Part shown: positions 34,239 to 43,273 of the stretch, piece after piece
How positions within the stretch are numbered: position 1 is the stretch's first letter
How the letters are laid out: every line of letters begins with the position of its first letter
NCBI RefSeq assembly: GCF_038900095.1
Contig: NZ_JBBMQQ010000011.1
Location: 66,930 to 130,929 of the forward strand
Reading direction: 5' to 3'
DNA length: 64,000 nucleotides
Source: Hoeflea sp038900095
GTDB lineage: Bacteria; Pseudomonadota; Alphaproteobacteria; Rhizobiales; Rhizobiaceae
The notes under the pieces: model-generated
Seen by the model: only the letters and a program-made list of their open reading frames with translations
Databases searched by the model: none
Told to the model about the DNA's origin: nothing
Made by a program: the position numbers and the translations under genes

Positions 34239-35132
34239 TTAGCCGGAACAGAGGGACCGGACTGTTTTCTCCAGCAATTCGGTCCCGCCCGGTGTCCAGC
34301 CCAGGCCTCTGAGGCGTCCCGTGTCCATCATACCCTGTGCGGAACAGGTCACCGGGGCGGGCAGGGGATGCATGCAACCGGTAGCGGCCTGCACCAACTT
34401 GAGCAGGTCGTGACGGCCGAGCAGCAGGTCGGACACGTTGAAGGCAAGGCCGTTGATTACACCGGGTTGCAGCTCCAGCATCATCTGTACTGCTTGGGCC
34501 GCATCGCGGCCATGCACCTCGGTACCCCGCCGCGGTTTGACCGCGTGCCCGGCGAGATAGTCGGAGAACAGCATTTGCCATTTGTGCGGCATTCCGGGCC
34601 TGGCAGCGCCGTAGACGCCGGTGATCCTGAGGCTGCTGGTTACAAAATCCGGCCGCGCCAACGCCGCCAGTGCCTGCTCGGCCGCGAGTTTGACCGTGCC
34701 ATAGAGCGTGTCGGGGTGCGGTGCCGTCTCCTCGTTGAGCCAGATGCCCTCAGGCTGGGGACCATAGACGGCGCGGCTGGAGAGGAACACGCAGCGTTTG
34801 ACGCCGGACTGTCGCGCGGTCTCGAACAGCCGCACCGTGCCATCCAGATTACGGGCGCGAAAGCCGTCCGGGTCATCACCCTCGCCGCCACGATATTTGC
34901 CCGGCAGATGGTCGAATGCCGCGTGGATGAAATGGTCGATGCCGTTAAAAGCCGCGGCCTGATCGAGGTCCGGATCAAGCGTCAGCGGCGCAAAGCTGAC
35001 GGGTTTGGAAAACACACCATCCGCCGGTCGGGTTCTGCCGCCGATGGTGACCTGATAGCCCTGGCCGAGAAGTTCCTCGACAATGAAACTGCCAACCTGT
35101 CCGGTCCCGCCTGAAACCAGGGCCTGGGTCAT
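34239..35132 (-). CDS. sqdC: NAD-dependent epimerase/reductase-like protein of the sulfolipid operon
   Basis: A 297-residue short-chain dehydrogenase/epimerase-fold protein. The start MTQALVSGGTGQVGSFIVEELLGQGY carries the NAD-binding GxxGxxG; a YGTVK near residue 150 is the Tyr-x-x-x-Lys catalytic pair. It overlaps the preceding gene by four bases (ATGA), so coupled translation decides this start over the frame from 35291. In Rhodobacter and Sinorhizobium, sqdB, sqdD and sqdC are clustered for sulfoquinovosyl diacylglycerol synthesis; the third gene here fits SqdC by position and fold. Confidence 0.75.
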   Translation of the reverse strand: MTQALVSGGTGQVGSFIVEELLGQGYQVTIGGRTRPADGVFSKPVSFAPLTLDPDLDQAAAFNGIDHFIHAAFDHLPGKYRGGEGDDPDGFRARNLDGTVRLFETARQSGVKRCVFLSSRAVYGPQPEGIWLNEETAPHPDTLYGTVKLAAEQALAALARPDFVTSSLRITGVYGAARPGMPHKWQMLFSDYLAGHAVKPRRGTEVHGRDAAQAVQMMLELQPGVINGLAFNVSDLLLGRHDLLKLVQAATGCMHPLPAPVTCSAQGMMDTGRLRGLGWTPGGTELLEKTVRSLCSG

Positions 35133-36034
35133 GAGGTTTTCGAAGCGGTTGCGCCGGTTCCCTCGTTCCAGTCGCTTGAAAGCGGACCGGGGAGCGTGGC
35201 GATGTCGGGGATGCCGTCGCCTGTCAGATAGGCATACCAGAGATCGATCAGCGGCCTGAGATCTGCAGATCTCGGATGGCCTTCTTCCCACGGTTTTTCA
35301 TACTGATAATGCAGCACGCCGATCTGCTTCCAGTCCCACAGCTCCGGCAGGTTGAACCAGACATATTGCAGCATGTTCATGAAGACCGGCAGGCCGTGCC
35401 AGTCGGGGAAGAATGTTTCGAGAAAGGTCTGATCCGTCCTGCGCCAGAAGGCGTCGGGTTGATCCAGCATCACGAGCATGGCGGCGAAGGTTTCTAGCGA
35501 CGGGCGGGCCACGAAGACGCCGGAATTCATCCGGTGGAAATCCCGCAATGTCTCGTAGACATTGGGGGCGGCGGAAAACTCGGGGTAATCAAACAGCTTG
35601 TCGATGTTGCGCAACACAAGCGCATCGGCGTCGATGAAAACGCAGGACTGGTAATCAGTGAGTTGCCAGAGCCTGAGCTTGCAGAAATTGTCGAGCGGCG
35701 AGTGAAATGCCGGTTTTCGGCCCTTGGTGAAAGGCGCATCGGCGTGCAGCTTGCCCCGTGCATGGCGTTCGTTGAAGGCATCGGAGGTGTCGAGCAGTTC
35801 GGTCCGGATCAACCGGCAGCCGAGATCCGACAGCGGAATCAACGCCGAAGCCTCGACCCCACCCGTGTGCAGCACGACCATGTCGGCCTCGGTCCCGGTC
35901 AGTTGAACCGACCTCGCAAGCGCCAAGGCACCCATGGCGTAGTCCGCATTGGTGACAAGCGTGACATAGGCGCGATGGCTGGCCGCGGGCCTGTTCGCAG
36001 CCAGGCCAGCGGGAAGGGTAGGGAAATCGCTCAT
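35129..36034 (-). CDS. sqdD: Glycosyltransferase family 8 protein, SqdD-like
   Basis: A 301-residue cytosolic glycosyltransferase of the glycogenin type. AYVTLVTNADYAMGALALA begins the nucleotide-sugar domain, and FIDADALVLRNID contains the DxD metal/UDP-sugar motif. It is translationally coupled to sqdB upstream and sqdC downstream, with four-base overlaps on both sides. In other alphaproteobacteria SqdD of this family is thought to transfer sulfoquinovose to diacylglycerol. Function is inferred from operon context and family. Confidence 0.82.
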   Translation of the reverse strand: MSDFPTLPAGLAANRPAASHRAYVTLVTNADYAMGALALARSVQLTGTEADMVVLHTGGVEASALIPLSDLGCRLIRTELLDTSDAFNERHARGKLHADAPFTKGRKPAFHSPLDNFCKLRLWQLTDYQSCVFIDADALVLRNIDKLFDYPEFSAAPNVYETLRDFHRMNSGVFVARPSLETFAAMLVMLDQPDAFWRRTDQTFLETFFPDWHGLPVFMNMLQYVWFNLPELWDWKQIGVLHYQYEKPWEEGHPRSADLRPLIDLWYAYLTGDGIPDIATLPGPLSSDWNEGTGATASKTS

Positions 36035-37251
36035 GAAACGGATTTGAGCGCCTTGCCTTCAGGGTCGCGGTTGATCGCGTTGGCGATGTCCTTGGTCCAG
36101 GCGGAGACGGCCGGAACGCGCGAACGGTCGACGCGGTAAGCGTATTTCCTGGCCACGTCGACGACTTCTTCCAGAAGGCCTTCCTTCAGCGTGGTCGGCT
36201 CAAGCCCGAGCCCGAGGAACTTTTCATTGTGAACAACGAGGTCGTTCTCGGCCGCTTCCTTGCGCGGATTCGGCAACCAGGCGATGTCGGCGCCGGTCAT
36301 GCTCGAAATCATCTTGGCCAGATCCCGCACCCGGTGGGTCTCGGTCATCTGGTTGAAGATCTCGACCTTCGAGCCGCTCGCAGGCGGATTGTTCAGCGCG
36401 ATTTCGATGCAGCGCACGGAATCCTGGATGTGGATGAAGGCGCGGGTCTGTCCGCCGGTGCCATGCACGGTCAGCGGATAGCCGATGGCGGCCTGGATGA
36501 GAAAGCGGTTGAGCACGGTGCCGTAGTCGCCGTCATAATCGAACCGGTTGACCAGCTGCTCGTGGCGGCGGGTCTGGTCGGTATGGGTGCCCCAGACGAT
36601 GCCCTGATGCAGGTCGGTGATGCGCAGATTGTCGTTCTTGGCGTAGAACTGGAAAATCAGCTGATCGAGGCATTTGGTCATGTGGTAGATCGAGCCGGGA
36701 TTGGCCGGATACAGGATGTCCTGCTTCACAGTCTCGCCGTCCATGGTCTCGATGCCCACCGGCAGATAGCCTTCAGGGATCGCCGCGCCAACGGTCGAGT
36801 AGCCGTAGACGCCCATGGTGCCCAGATGCACCAGATGCGAATCGAGGCCGAGTTCCACCAGCGCGTTGAGCAAATTGTGGGTGGCGTTGACGTTGTTGTT
36901 GACGGTGTAATTCTTGTGCCGGTCGCTCTTCATCGAGTAGGGCGCGGCGCGCTGTTCGGCAAAATGCACGATGGCGTCGGGACGCTCTTCGGCAAGCCAG
37001 TTCTTGAGCAGCTGATAATCCTGTGCGAGATCGATGAGATGGAAATGGATCTTCCTGCCGGTTTCCGCGTGCCAGATCCGGGTGCGTTCCTGGATCGAAT
37101 CCATCGGGGTGAGCGACTGAACGCCGAGTTCGGTGTCGATCCAGCGGCGCGACAGGTTGTCGATGATGTGGATTTCATGCCCTGCGTTGGAGAGATGCAG
37201 TGATGTCGGCCAACCGACGAACCCGTCGCCGCCCATAATTGCAATCTTCAT
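36031..37251 (-). CDS. sqdB: UDP-sulfoquinovose synthase
   Basis: A 406-residue extended short-chain dehydrogenase. MKIAIMGGDGFVGWPTSLHL is the NAD-binding start typical of SQD1/SqdB, and HLGTMGVYGYS and SIYHMTKCLDQLIFQFYA hold the catalytic Thr and Tyr-x-x-x-Lys. It combines UDP-glucose and sulfite into UDP-sulfoquinovose, the headgroup donor for the sulfolipid that replaces phospholipids under phosphate limitation. AGGAG lies eight bases before the ATG. It is the first of three overlapping genes. Confidence 0.93.
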   Translation of the reverse strand: MKIAIMGGDGFVGWPTSLHLSNAGHEIHIIDNLSRRWIDTELGVQSLTPMDSIQERTRIWHAETGRKIHFHLIDLAQDYQLLKNWLAEERPDAIVHFAEQRAAPYSMKSDRHKNYTVNNNVNATHNLLNALVELGLDSHLVHLGTMGVYGYSTVGAAIPEGYLPVGIETMDGETVKQDILYPANPGSIYHMTKCLDQLIFQFYAKNDNLRITDLHQGIVWGTHTDQTRRHEQLVNRFDYDGDYGTVLNRFLIQAAIGYPLTVHGTGGQTRAFIHIQDSVRCIEIALNNPPASGSKVEIFNQMTETHRVRDLAKMISSMTGADIAWLPNPRKEAAENDLVVHNEKFLGLGLEPTTLKEGLLEEVVDVARKYAYRVDRSRVPAVSAWTKDIANAINRDPEGKALKSVS

Positions 37252-37376
37252 TGATGATTCTCCTGTGCCTGCATGGTTTTAATCCTGATAGATCGGTTTT
37301 ATGACAGAAACACGATTGTCTCAAATCGAACTTGGGGCTGTGGAAAACGAGGCGCGGGATCAGGCAGGCCGGAACC

Positions 37377-37826
37377 ATGGACATATCGCTATCGGGACAC
37401 ATGCGCGACGGCAGCCACCAGCTGACGCAGCGGGTGTATTACGAGGACACGGATTTTTCCGGCTTCGTCTATCATGCGCGTTATCTGCATTTCTTCGAAC
37501 GGGGCCGGACGGACTTCATCCGGCTGCTCGGGGTTTCTCAGGGCGCGCTGCAGGCGCAGGCCAACCCTGCCGACGCGGTGGCGTTTGTCGTTCGGCGGAT
37601 GGAGATCGATTTCAAATCCCCGGCGCGAATGGACGATGTACTGACCATCGTCACCAGCCCGGGCGAGGTGCGCGGCGCCCGCATGATGCTGGAACAGACC
37701 ATTCTTCGCGGCGACGATGTGCTGGCCGGTGCCGTTGTCACGGTCGCTGTCGTCAACGGGCTGGGCCGTGCGAGACGGTTGCCTGACGCTCTCCTGGAGC
37801 GGTTTACCGGTGGCGGAGCTGCCTGA
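37377..37826 (+). CDS. ybgC: Tol-Pal-associated acyl-CoA thioesterase YbgC
   Basis: A 149-residue hot-dog-fold thioesterase. RVYYEDTDFSGFVYHARYLHFFERGRTDFIR has the active-site Asp (YEDTD) and the family signature. It hydrolyses acyl-CoA and usually heads the tol-pal operon, with a possible link to phospholipid metabolism. The start at 37377 is a conventional ATG; the frame extends to 37332. A methionine aminopeptidase gene is placed between it and tolQ here. Confidence 0.92.
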   Translation: MDISLSGHMRDGSHQLTQRVYYEDTDFSGFVYHARYLHFFERGRTDFIRLLGVSQGALQAQANPADAVAFVVRRMEIDFKSPARMDDVLTIVTSPGEVRGARMMLEQTILRGDDVLAGAVVTVAVVNGLGRARRLPDALLERFTGGGAA

Positions 37827-37840
37827 AATTCAAGGAAAGG

Positions 37841-38602
37841 ATGATCGCCGTGGTGATCTCATCGGAAGACGAACTGGAAAAACTGCGGCACATCGGCAAG
37901 ATTTGCGCAAATACGATACACATCATGGCCAGGGCGATGGAGCCGGGCATGACCACCCGCGAACTTGACCTGATCGGGCGTCAGAACCTGGAGGCGCATG
38001 GCGCCCAGTCGGCGCCCGAGGTCTGCTACGAGTTTCCCGGGGCGACCTGCATCTCGATCAATGAGGAAGTCGCGCATGGCGTTCCCGGTGACCGTGTGAT
38101 TGCCGCCGGCGACCTGATCAACATCGATGTATCGGCGGTCAAGGACGGCTATTTCGGCGACACGGGGGCATCGTTCGGTCTTGCGCCCGTCGCGCAGAAG
38201 ACAGCGCGTTTGCTGAGGGACGGCAAGCGGGCGCTGACGGCAGGTCTCACGCAAGTCAAAAGCGGTGCGCGCTATGCAGCGATCGGGGACTCGGTGGGCA
38301 AGTTTGCCAAGAAGAACGGCTATACACTCATCCGCAATCTGGCCAGCCACGGGGTGGGACTGTCGCTGCACGACGAGCCGGAGGAAATTGCCACCTGGCC
38401 GGACCGCCGCGAAAAACGGCTGATGCAGGACGGGCAGGTGTTCACGATTGAACCCTTCCTGTCGCTGGGGGCAACATTTGCCGATGACGGGGATGATGGA
38501 GCCTGGACGCTCTATTCCCATCCGCGCGCGCTGACGGTCCAGTTTGAACACACGGTGGTCGCCAGCCGCAACGGCCCGGTTATCCTCACGCTGCCGGACT
38601 GA
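37841..38602 (+). CDS. map: Type I methionine aminopeptidase (second-type)
   Basis: A 253-residue metallopeptidase. The metal ligands are visible: NIDVSAVKDGYFGDTGASF (two Asp), LASHGVGLSLHDEP (His), FTIEPFLSL (Glu) and VQFEHTVV (Glu). It removes the initiator methionine from new proteins. The usual GHGxG is SHGVG here, a variation I associate with paralogues beside the housekeeping enzyme. It lies 14 bases after ybgC, an unusual insertion ahead of tolQ. Confidence 0.88.
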   Translation: MIAVVISSEDELEKLRHIGKICANTIHIMARAMEPGMTTRELDLIGRQNLEAHGAQSAPEVCYEFPGATCISINEEVAHGVPGDRVIAAGDLINIDVSAVKDGYFGDTGASFGLAPVAQKTARLLRDGKRALTAGLTQVKSGARYAAIGDSVGKFAKKNGYTLIRNLASHGVGLSLHDEPEEIATWPDRREKRLMQDGQVFTIEPFLSLGATFADDGDDGAWTLYSHPRALTVQFEHTVVASRNGPVILTLPD

Positions 38603-38643
38603 CGGATGGGGTCTGGTACCGTCACGGCATCGTGTTTTGAATC

Positions 38644-38659
38644 CTAACCAAGCCTTAAC
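38644..38659 (+). promoter_or_regulatory. Imperfect CtrA box upstream of tolQ
   Basis: CTAA-N7-TTAAC differs from the CtrA consensus by one base in the left half. It lies 187 bases before the tolQ start. Functional status is uncertain. Confidence 0.3.
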
Positions 38660-38801
38660 CATAATAATTTATTACCGAAACCAATAGGATTGTGTGGAAC
38701 GCGTACGCCATCCTTTGACCAAAATTGGCCGCAAGAAGACTAGCAAGTGAATAGGCGGCAATCGCTCACTTCTGGTCTCCCGGCAAAAGTGACGTCTTGG
38801 C

Positions 38802-38823
38802 CGCCCGGTAATTAAACCGGGCG
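38802..38823 (+). terminator. Hairpin in the tolQ leader
   Basis: CGCCCGGT and ACCGGGCG pair around AATTAA, followed by GTTTGG rather than a T-run ending. It is 22 bases before the tolQ start, so it may be a weak terminator, attenuator or leader hairpin. Confidence 0.45.
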
Positions 38824-38845
38824 TTTGGATTCGAGGGTTTATTGA

Positions 38846-39562
38846 ATGGAACAGGTTGGACTTGCAGCAACCAGCGACGTAACGCTTTGGTCGCTCTTCA
38901 TGCAGGCTGGTTTTGTAGTCAAGATCGTCATGCTTGGCCTTATTGGCGCATCGATCTGGACCTGGGCCATTGTCGCGGACAAATGGATCTCGTTCGGCAA
39001 GTTCCGGCGCCAGCTTGACCAGTTCGAGCAGGTGTTCTGGTCCGGGCAGTCGCTTGAGGAATTGTACCGCACTCTCTCGGACAAGAAGTCGTCGGGCATG
39101 AGCGCGATTTTCGTCTCGGCCATGCGCGAATGGAAAAAATCGTTTGAGCGCGGCGCCAAGTCGCCGATCGGTCTGCAAATGCGCATCGACAAGGCGATGG
39201 ACGTGACGCTGGCGCGTGAAGCGGACGGGCTGGAAGCACGGCTGAGTTCGCTGGCGACAATCGGATCGGCGGCTCCGTTCATCGGGCTGTTCGGCACCGT
39301 GGTCGGCATCATGACCTCCTTCCAGGCGATTGCCGGATCGAAATCGACCAATCTTGCCGTCGTGGCGCCGGGTATCGCCGAAGCGCTGCTTGCCACCGCC
39401 ATCGGCCTGCTCGCCGCCATTCCCGCGGTTATCGCCTACAACAAGTTTTCGTCCGACGCCGGCAAGCTGTCGGCCCGGATGGAAGGTTTTGCCGACGAGT
39501 TTTCAGGCATCCTTTCGCGCCAGATCGACGAGCGTTCGAACGCCCGTCAGGCCGCGGAATAG
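38846..39562 (+). CDS. tolQ: Tol-Pal system proton-channel protein TolQ
   Basis: A 238-residue inner-membrane protein with three helices (about 22-44, 143-165, 175-197). LATIGSAAPFIGLFGTVVGI and EALLATAIGLLAAIPAV are the TolQ/ExbB channel signatures. With TolR it uses the proton motive force to energise TolA and pull the outer membrane inward during division. It starts a tightly spaced tolQRAB series. It is distinct from the ExbB-like gene at 645. Confidence 0.96.
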   Translation: MEQVGLAATSDVTLWSLFMQAGFVVKIVMLGLIGASIWTWAIVADKWISFGKFRRQLDQFEQVFWSGQSLEELYRTLSDKKSSGMSAIFVSAMREWKKSFERGAKSPIGLQMRIDKAMDVTLAREADGLEARLSSLATIGSAAPFIGLFGTVVGIMTSFQAIAGSKSTNLAVVAPGIAEALLATAIGLLAAIPAVIAYNKFSSDAGKLSARMEGFADEFSGILSRQIDERSNARQAAE

Positions 39563-39571
39563 GGGGCTCAC

Positions 39572-40024
39572 ATGGGCATGTCCGCACAGGGTGGCCGGGG
39601 CGGCGGTTCGCGCCGCGGAAGACGGGGCAACCGCAAGCAGCTTTTGAGCGAAATCAACGTCACGCCGTTCGTCGACGTGATGCTGGTGCTGCTGATCATC
39701 TTCATGGTCGCCGCACCGCTGCTGACGGTCGGCGTGCCGATCGACCTGCCGGAGACAGAAGCCAAGGCGCTGAATTCCGAAACCCAGCCGATTACGGTTT
39801 CGGTCAATTCAACGGGCCAGGTGTTTCTGCAGGAAACCGAAATCGCAATCGATGAAGTGGTTGCCAAGCTCGAGGCCATCGCCACCACCGGCTATGATGA
39901 ACGGATTTATGTCCGCGGCGACACCAATGCGGACTACGGCACGGTCATGAAGGTGATGGCGCGTATTTCCGCGGCCGGGTTCAAGAACCTTGGCCTGGTG
40001 ACGTTGCAGGAACAGGACAGTTGA
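39572..40024 (+). CDS. tolR: Tol-Pal system protein TolR
   Basis: A 150-residue ExbD/TolR-family protein. The single membrane helix near residues 28-50 begins with INVTPFVDVMLVLLIIFMV, whose Asp carries protons between TolQ subunits. The periplasmic domain follows. A glycine- and arginine-rich N-terminus precedes the helix. It begins nine bases after tolQ. Confidence 0.96.
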   Translation: MGMSAQGGRGGGSRRGRRGNRKQLLSEINVTPFVDVMLVLLIIFMVAAPLLTVGVPIDLPETEAKALNSETQPITVSVNSTGQVFLQETEIAIDEVVAKLEAIATTGYDERIYVRGDTNADYGTVMKVMARISAAGFKNLGLVTLQEQDS

Positions 40025-40034
40025 CGGCGCGCTG

Positions 40035-41105
40035 ATGAAGGGAAGTCTGGCGACATCTACGGTATTGCATGCGCTTGTGCTGGGGGTCGCGCTGTCGTCC
40101 TTCACTGCACCGCGCACGCTTGAGGTCGCGGATGTGGAATCCTTTCCGGTCAGCATCGTGCCGATCGAGGAGATCACCCAGATCCAGCAGGGCGAGAAAA
40201 CAGCGCCCGTTGCCGAAAAGGCAGCGCCCACTCCGACGTCGCGTCCCGACCCGGTGCCGGATGCGCAAAATGCCGGTGACAACTCGGTCGACCTGAAATC
40301 GAGCAAGGCGGCCAAGCCAAGCCCGAAGGAAGTGGTGTCCGAAGCGCCGCCGAAACCAGCTGAGAAACCCGCACCGAAGGCCGAGCCTGCGCCCAAGGCA
40401 CCAGCGCCGGAACCGGTCAAGGTAACGGAACCCAAACCGGCGCCAAAGCCTGCCGCCGAACCGGCGCAAAAGCCCGCTGAACCGACACCCGCGCCGGTCG
40501 ATGTCGCGGCCTTGCCGGCCCAGACGACACCGGATCCGGTGGCCGAAGCGATTGCCGAGGCAGCGCCGTCCGAACCGCAATTCGCGGCGCTGCCGAGTGC
40601 CGGACCGGTGCCGGAAAAACGGCCTGAACCGGTCAAGAAAGTTGCCAAGCAGGACGCGCAGGAAAATGCCTCGTCGAAAGAGAGCGATTTCAATGCCGAC
40701 CAGGTTGCAGCGCTTCTCAACAAGCAGGATGCTGCCGGCGGCGGCGCCAAGCGGACGACCGAAACCGCATCACTCGGCGGTACCCGGACAACGCGGGGCA
40801 ATACGCTGAGCCAGAGCGAGATGGATGCCCTGCGCGGCCAGATCCAGAAATACTGGAACATCATCCCGGGCATGGCGGATGGCGGAGATGTGCGGGTCAC
40901 GGTCAGGATGCGACTTGATCTGGCGGGCAATATCATCGGCGAGCCGGATGTCACCGCCAGCGGCGGATCTGCGGGAACACGTGGTACCTTGTCCGGCAGC
41001 GCCCGTCGCGCGGTGCTCAGGGCACAGCCCTACCAGTTGCCGAAAGAGAAATATGATTCATGGGCGGATGTGATCGTGAACTTCGATCCCAGCCAGATGT
41101 TCTAA
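40035..41105 (+). CDS. tolA: Tol-Pal system protein TolA
   Basis: A 356-residue protein. One membrane helix near residues 7-25 anchors it, followed by a long Ala-Pro-Lys-Glu-rich stalk (about 50-210), then a C-terminal TolA/TonB-type domain (LRGQIQKYWNIIPGMADGGDVR to the end). The stalk spans the periplasm; the tip contacts Pal and TolB. Low complexity makes homology weak in the middle, so identity rests on position and the C-terminal domain. It starts 11 bases after tolR. Confidence 0.9.
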   Translation: MKGSLATSTVLHALVLGVALSSFTAPRTLEVADVESFPVSIVPIEEITQIQQGEKTAPVAEKAAPTPTSRPDPVPDAQNAGDNSVDLKSSKAAKPSPKEVVSEAPPKPAEKPAPKAEPAPKAPAPEPVKVTEPKPAPKPAAEPAQKPAEPTPAPVDVAALPAQTTPDPVAEAIAEAAPSEPQFAALPSAGPVPEKRPEPVKKVAKQDAQENASSKESDFNADQVAALLNKQDAAGGGAKRTTETASLGGTRTTRGNTLSQSEMDALRGQIQKYWNIIPGMADGGDVRVTVRMRLDLAGNIIGEPDVTASGGSAGTRGTLSGSARRAVLRAQPYQLPKEKYDSWADVIVNFDPSQMF

Positions 41106-41123
41106 GCGCTGAAAGGCTGCATT

Positions 41124-42437
41124 ATGAAAACGATCAACCACATTCTTGTCTTGCCACTGGCAATGGTTGCCGCACTTGTTCTGCTGACGGCAGGCCCTGC
41201 GCGTGCGGTCGTCGAGATCGACATCAACCGCGCCAATGTCGAGCCCTTGCCGATCGCGATCACCGATTTCATTTCCGACGACGCGGTGGGGGCACAGATT
41301 GCCGCGGTTGTTGCTGCCGATCTCAAGCGGTCCGGCCTGTTTGCACCGATCGACAAGGCCGCCTTCATCGAGAAGATTTCCAATCCCGATGTGGCGCCCC
41401 GGTTCCAGGACTGGCGGGTGATCAACGCGCAGGCGCTGGTGACCGGCCGGCTGGCGCGCGAGGCGGATGGCCGCTTGCGGGCCGAGTTCCGGCTTTGGGA
41501 CACGTTTGCCAACCAGCAGCTTTCGGGCGAGCAGTTCTTCACCCGTCCTGAAAACTGGCGGCGTGTGGCGCATATCATCGCCGATTCGATCTACGAGCGA
41601 CTGACCGGCGAGAAGGGTTATTTCGACAGCCGGGTGGTGTTCGTCTCCGAAAGCGGACCGAAAACCGACCGCAAGAAACAGCTCGCGATCATGGACCAGG
41701 ACGGCGCGAACCTGCGCATGCTGACCAATGCCAACGACATCGTCCTGACCCCGCGGTTTTCGCCCTCGCGCCAGGAAATCACCTACATGTCGTTCGAGGG
41801 CGGTCAGCCGCGGGTCTATCTGCTGCAACTGGAAACCGGCCAGCGCGAACTGGTCGGCAATTTTCCCGGCATGACGTTCTCGCCGCGGTTCTCGCCAGAT
41901 GGGCAGAAGGTGATCATGAGCCTTCAGCAGGAAGGCAATGCCAACATCTACACCATGGACTTGCGTTCGCGTCAGACCACGCGGCTGACGAATACGGCCG
42001 CGATCGACACATCGCCGTCCTACTCGCCTGATGGCAGCCAGATCGTTTTCGAAAGCGACCGCGGTGGGCGCCAGCAGCTCTACATCATGGGAGCTGACGG
42101 TTCCAACCAGCGCCGTGTGTCATTCGGGGACGGGTCCTATTCGACGCCGGTCTGGTCCCCGCGCGGCGATCTGATCGCGTTCACCAAGCAATCGGGCGGC
42201 AAGTTCTCGATCGGCGTGATGCGCACTGACGGGTCAGGCGAGCGCATCCTGACCACCGGGTTTCACAATGAAGGCCCGACCTGGAGCCCGAATGGCCGGG
42301 TGCTGATGTTCTTCCGTCAGCCAGCCGGTGCGGGCGGTCCGCAGATCTACTCGATCGACCTGACCGGCTACAACGAGCAGCTGGTGAGCACTCCGAGCTA
42401 TGCTTCGGATCCGGCCTGGTCGCCCTTGCTGGAGTAG
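41124..42437 (+). CDS. tolB: Tol-Pal system beta-propeller protein TolB
   Basis: A 437-residue periplasmic protein. A signal peptide (MKTINHILVLPLAMVAALVLL, cut near PARA) is followed by the TolB N-terminal domain and a six-bladed propeller with repeated FSPDGQKV-, YSPDGSQI- and WSPRGDLI-type motifs. It binds Pal and the TolA tip. It starts 19 bases after tolA. Confidence 0.96.
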   Translation: MKTINHILVLPLAMVAALVLLTAGPARAVVEIDINRANVEPLPIAITDFISDDAVGAQIAAVVAADLKRSGLFAPIDKAAFIEKISNPDVAPRFQDWRVINAQALVTGRLAREADGRLRAEFRLWDTFANQQLSGEQFFTRPENWRRVAHIIADSIYERLTGEKGYFDSRVVFVSESGPKTDRKKQLAIMDQDGANLRMLTNANDIVLTPRFSPSRQEITYMSFEGGQPRVYLLQLETGQRELVGNFPGMTFSPRFSPDGQKVIMSLQQEGNANIYTMDLRSRQTTRLTNTAAIDTSPSYSPDGSQIVFESDRGGRQQLYIMGADGSNQRRVSFGDGSYSTPVWSPRGDLIAFTKQSGGKFSIGVMRTDGSGERILTTGFHNEGPTWSPNGRVLMFFRQPAGAGGPQIYSIDLTGYNEQLVSTPSYASDPAWSPLLE

Positions 42438-42602
42438 TGCAGGTCCTGAAAAAGGCAGGTTTCTGCCGTGTTTGCGCCGCATTGTGCGTCCAAACGCTGC
42501 AACCAGGGACGAAATAGAGAGAATTTTAACCGTCTTTCTTCAACGCCGATTAACCGCGACCGGTTACAAATGATCAACCAAACACTTCCAAGGAGTCCGG
42601 CC

Positions 42603-43109
42603 ATGCGCCGCATGCAAGAACTTGCCCGCAACCCGGCGATGATCGCGCTGTTCGCAGCGCTCATGCTGACAGGTTGCGCGTCGAAAAAGAACAATCTGCC
42701 CAACAACGCCGCCGATCTCGGCCTGGCCGGAAACGCGGCTCCGGGAACCCAGCAGGACTTCACCGTCAATGTTGGCGACCGGATTTTCTTCGACACGGAT
42801 TCCTCGGTGATCCGCTCCGATGCGGCCGCGACGCTTGACCGGCAGGCACAGTGGCTCAACCAGTATCCGAATTACCAGATCACGGTTGAAGGCCATGCCG
42901 ACGAGCGCGGCACACGGGAATACAACCTTGCGCTCGGAGCCCGCCGCGCTGCTGCCGCACGGCAGTATCTCTCCACTCGCGGTGTTGCCGCCAACCGTAT
43001 CCGCACGATCTCGTTCGGCAAGGAACGTCCGGTCGCGGTTTGCGACGACATCTCCTGCTGGTCGCAGAACCGGCGTGCGGTTACCGTTATCGGTGGCGCC
43101 GGAAGCTGA
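42603..43109 (+). CDS. pal: Peptidoglycan-associated lipoprotein Pal
   Basis: A 168-residue lipoprotein. The signal ends in LMLTGC, so the mature protein begins with a lipid-modified Cys near residue 23. The OmpA-like domain carries GHADERGTREYNLALGARRA, the peptidoglycan-binding signature. AGGAG seven bases before the ATG at 42603 decides this start; an ATG at 42570 is an alternative. Pal tethers the outer membrane to the cell wall. A strong terminator follows. Confidence 0.95.
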   Translation: MRRMQELARNPAMIALFAALMLTGCASKKNNLPNNAADLGLAGNAAPGTQQDFTVNVGDRIFFDTDSSVIRSDAAATLDRQAQWLNQYPNYQITVEGHADERGTREYNLALGARRAAAARQYLSTRGVAANRIRTISFGKERPVAVCDDISCWSQNRRAVTVIGGAGS

Positions 43110-43133
43110 CGGCAGATACAGGCTTTGAAATGC

Positions 43134-43165
43134 AAGATGGCGGTCTCTGGGCCGCCATCTTTTTT
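43134..43165 (+). terminator. Rho-independent terminator of tolB-pal
   Basis: AGATGGCGG (43136-43143 region) pairs with CCGCCATCT around an eight-base loop and is followed by seven T. It is 25 bases after pal. Confidence 0.92.
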
Positions 43166-43273
43166 ATGGCAGCTCCGTTTCACCATAGTTTGGCCGGTTT
43201 GTGCGTTGATTTGGTGTCCCGCCATGCGTTATCCAGTTGTCCGGGCATATACCCGCGTAATGAGGTCAGGCCG

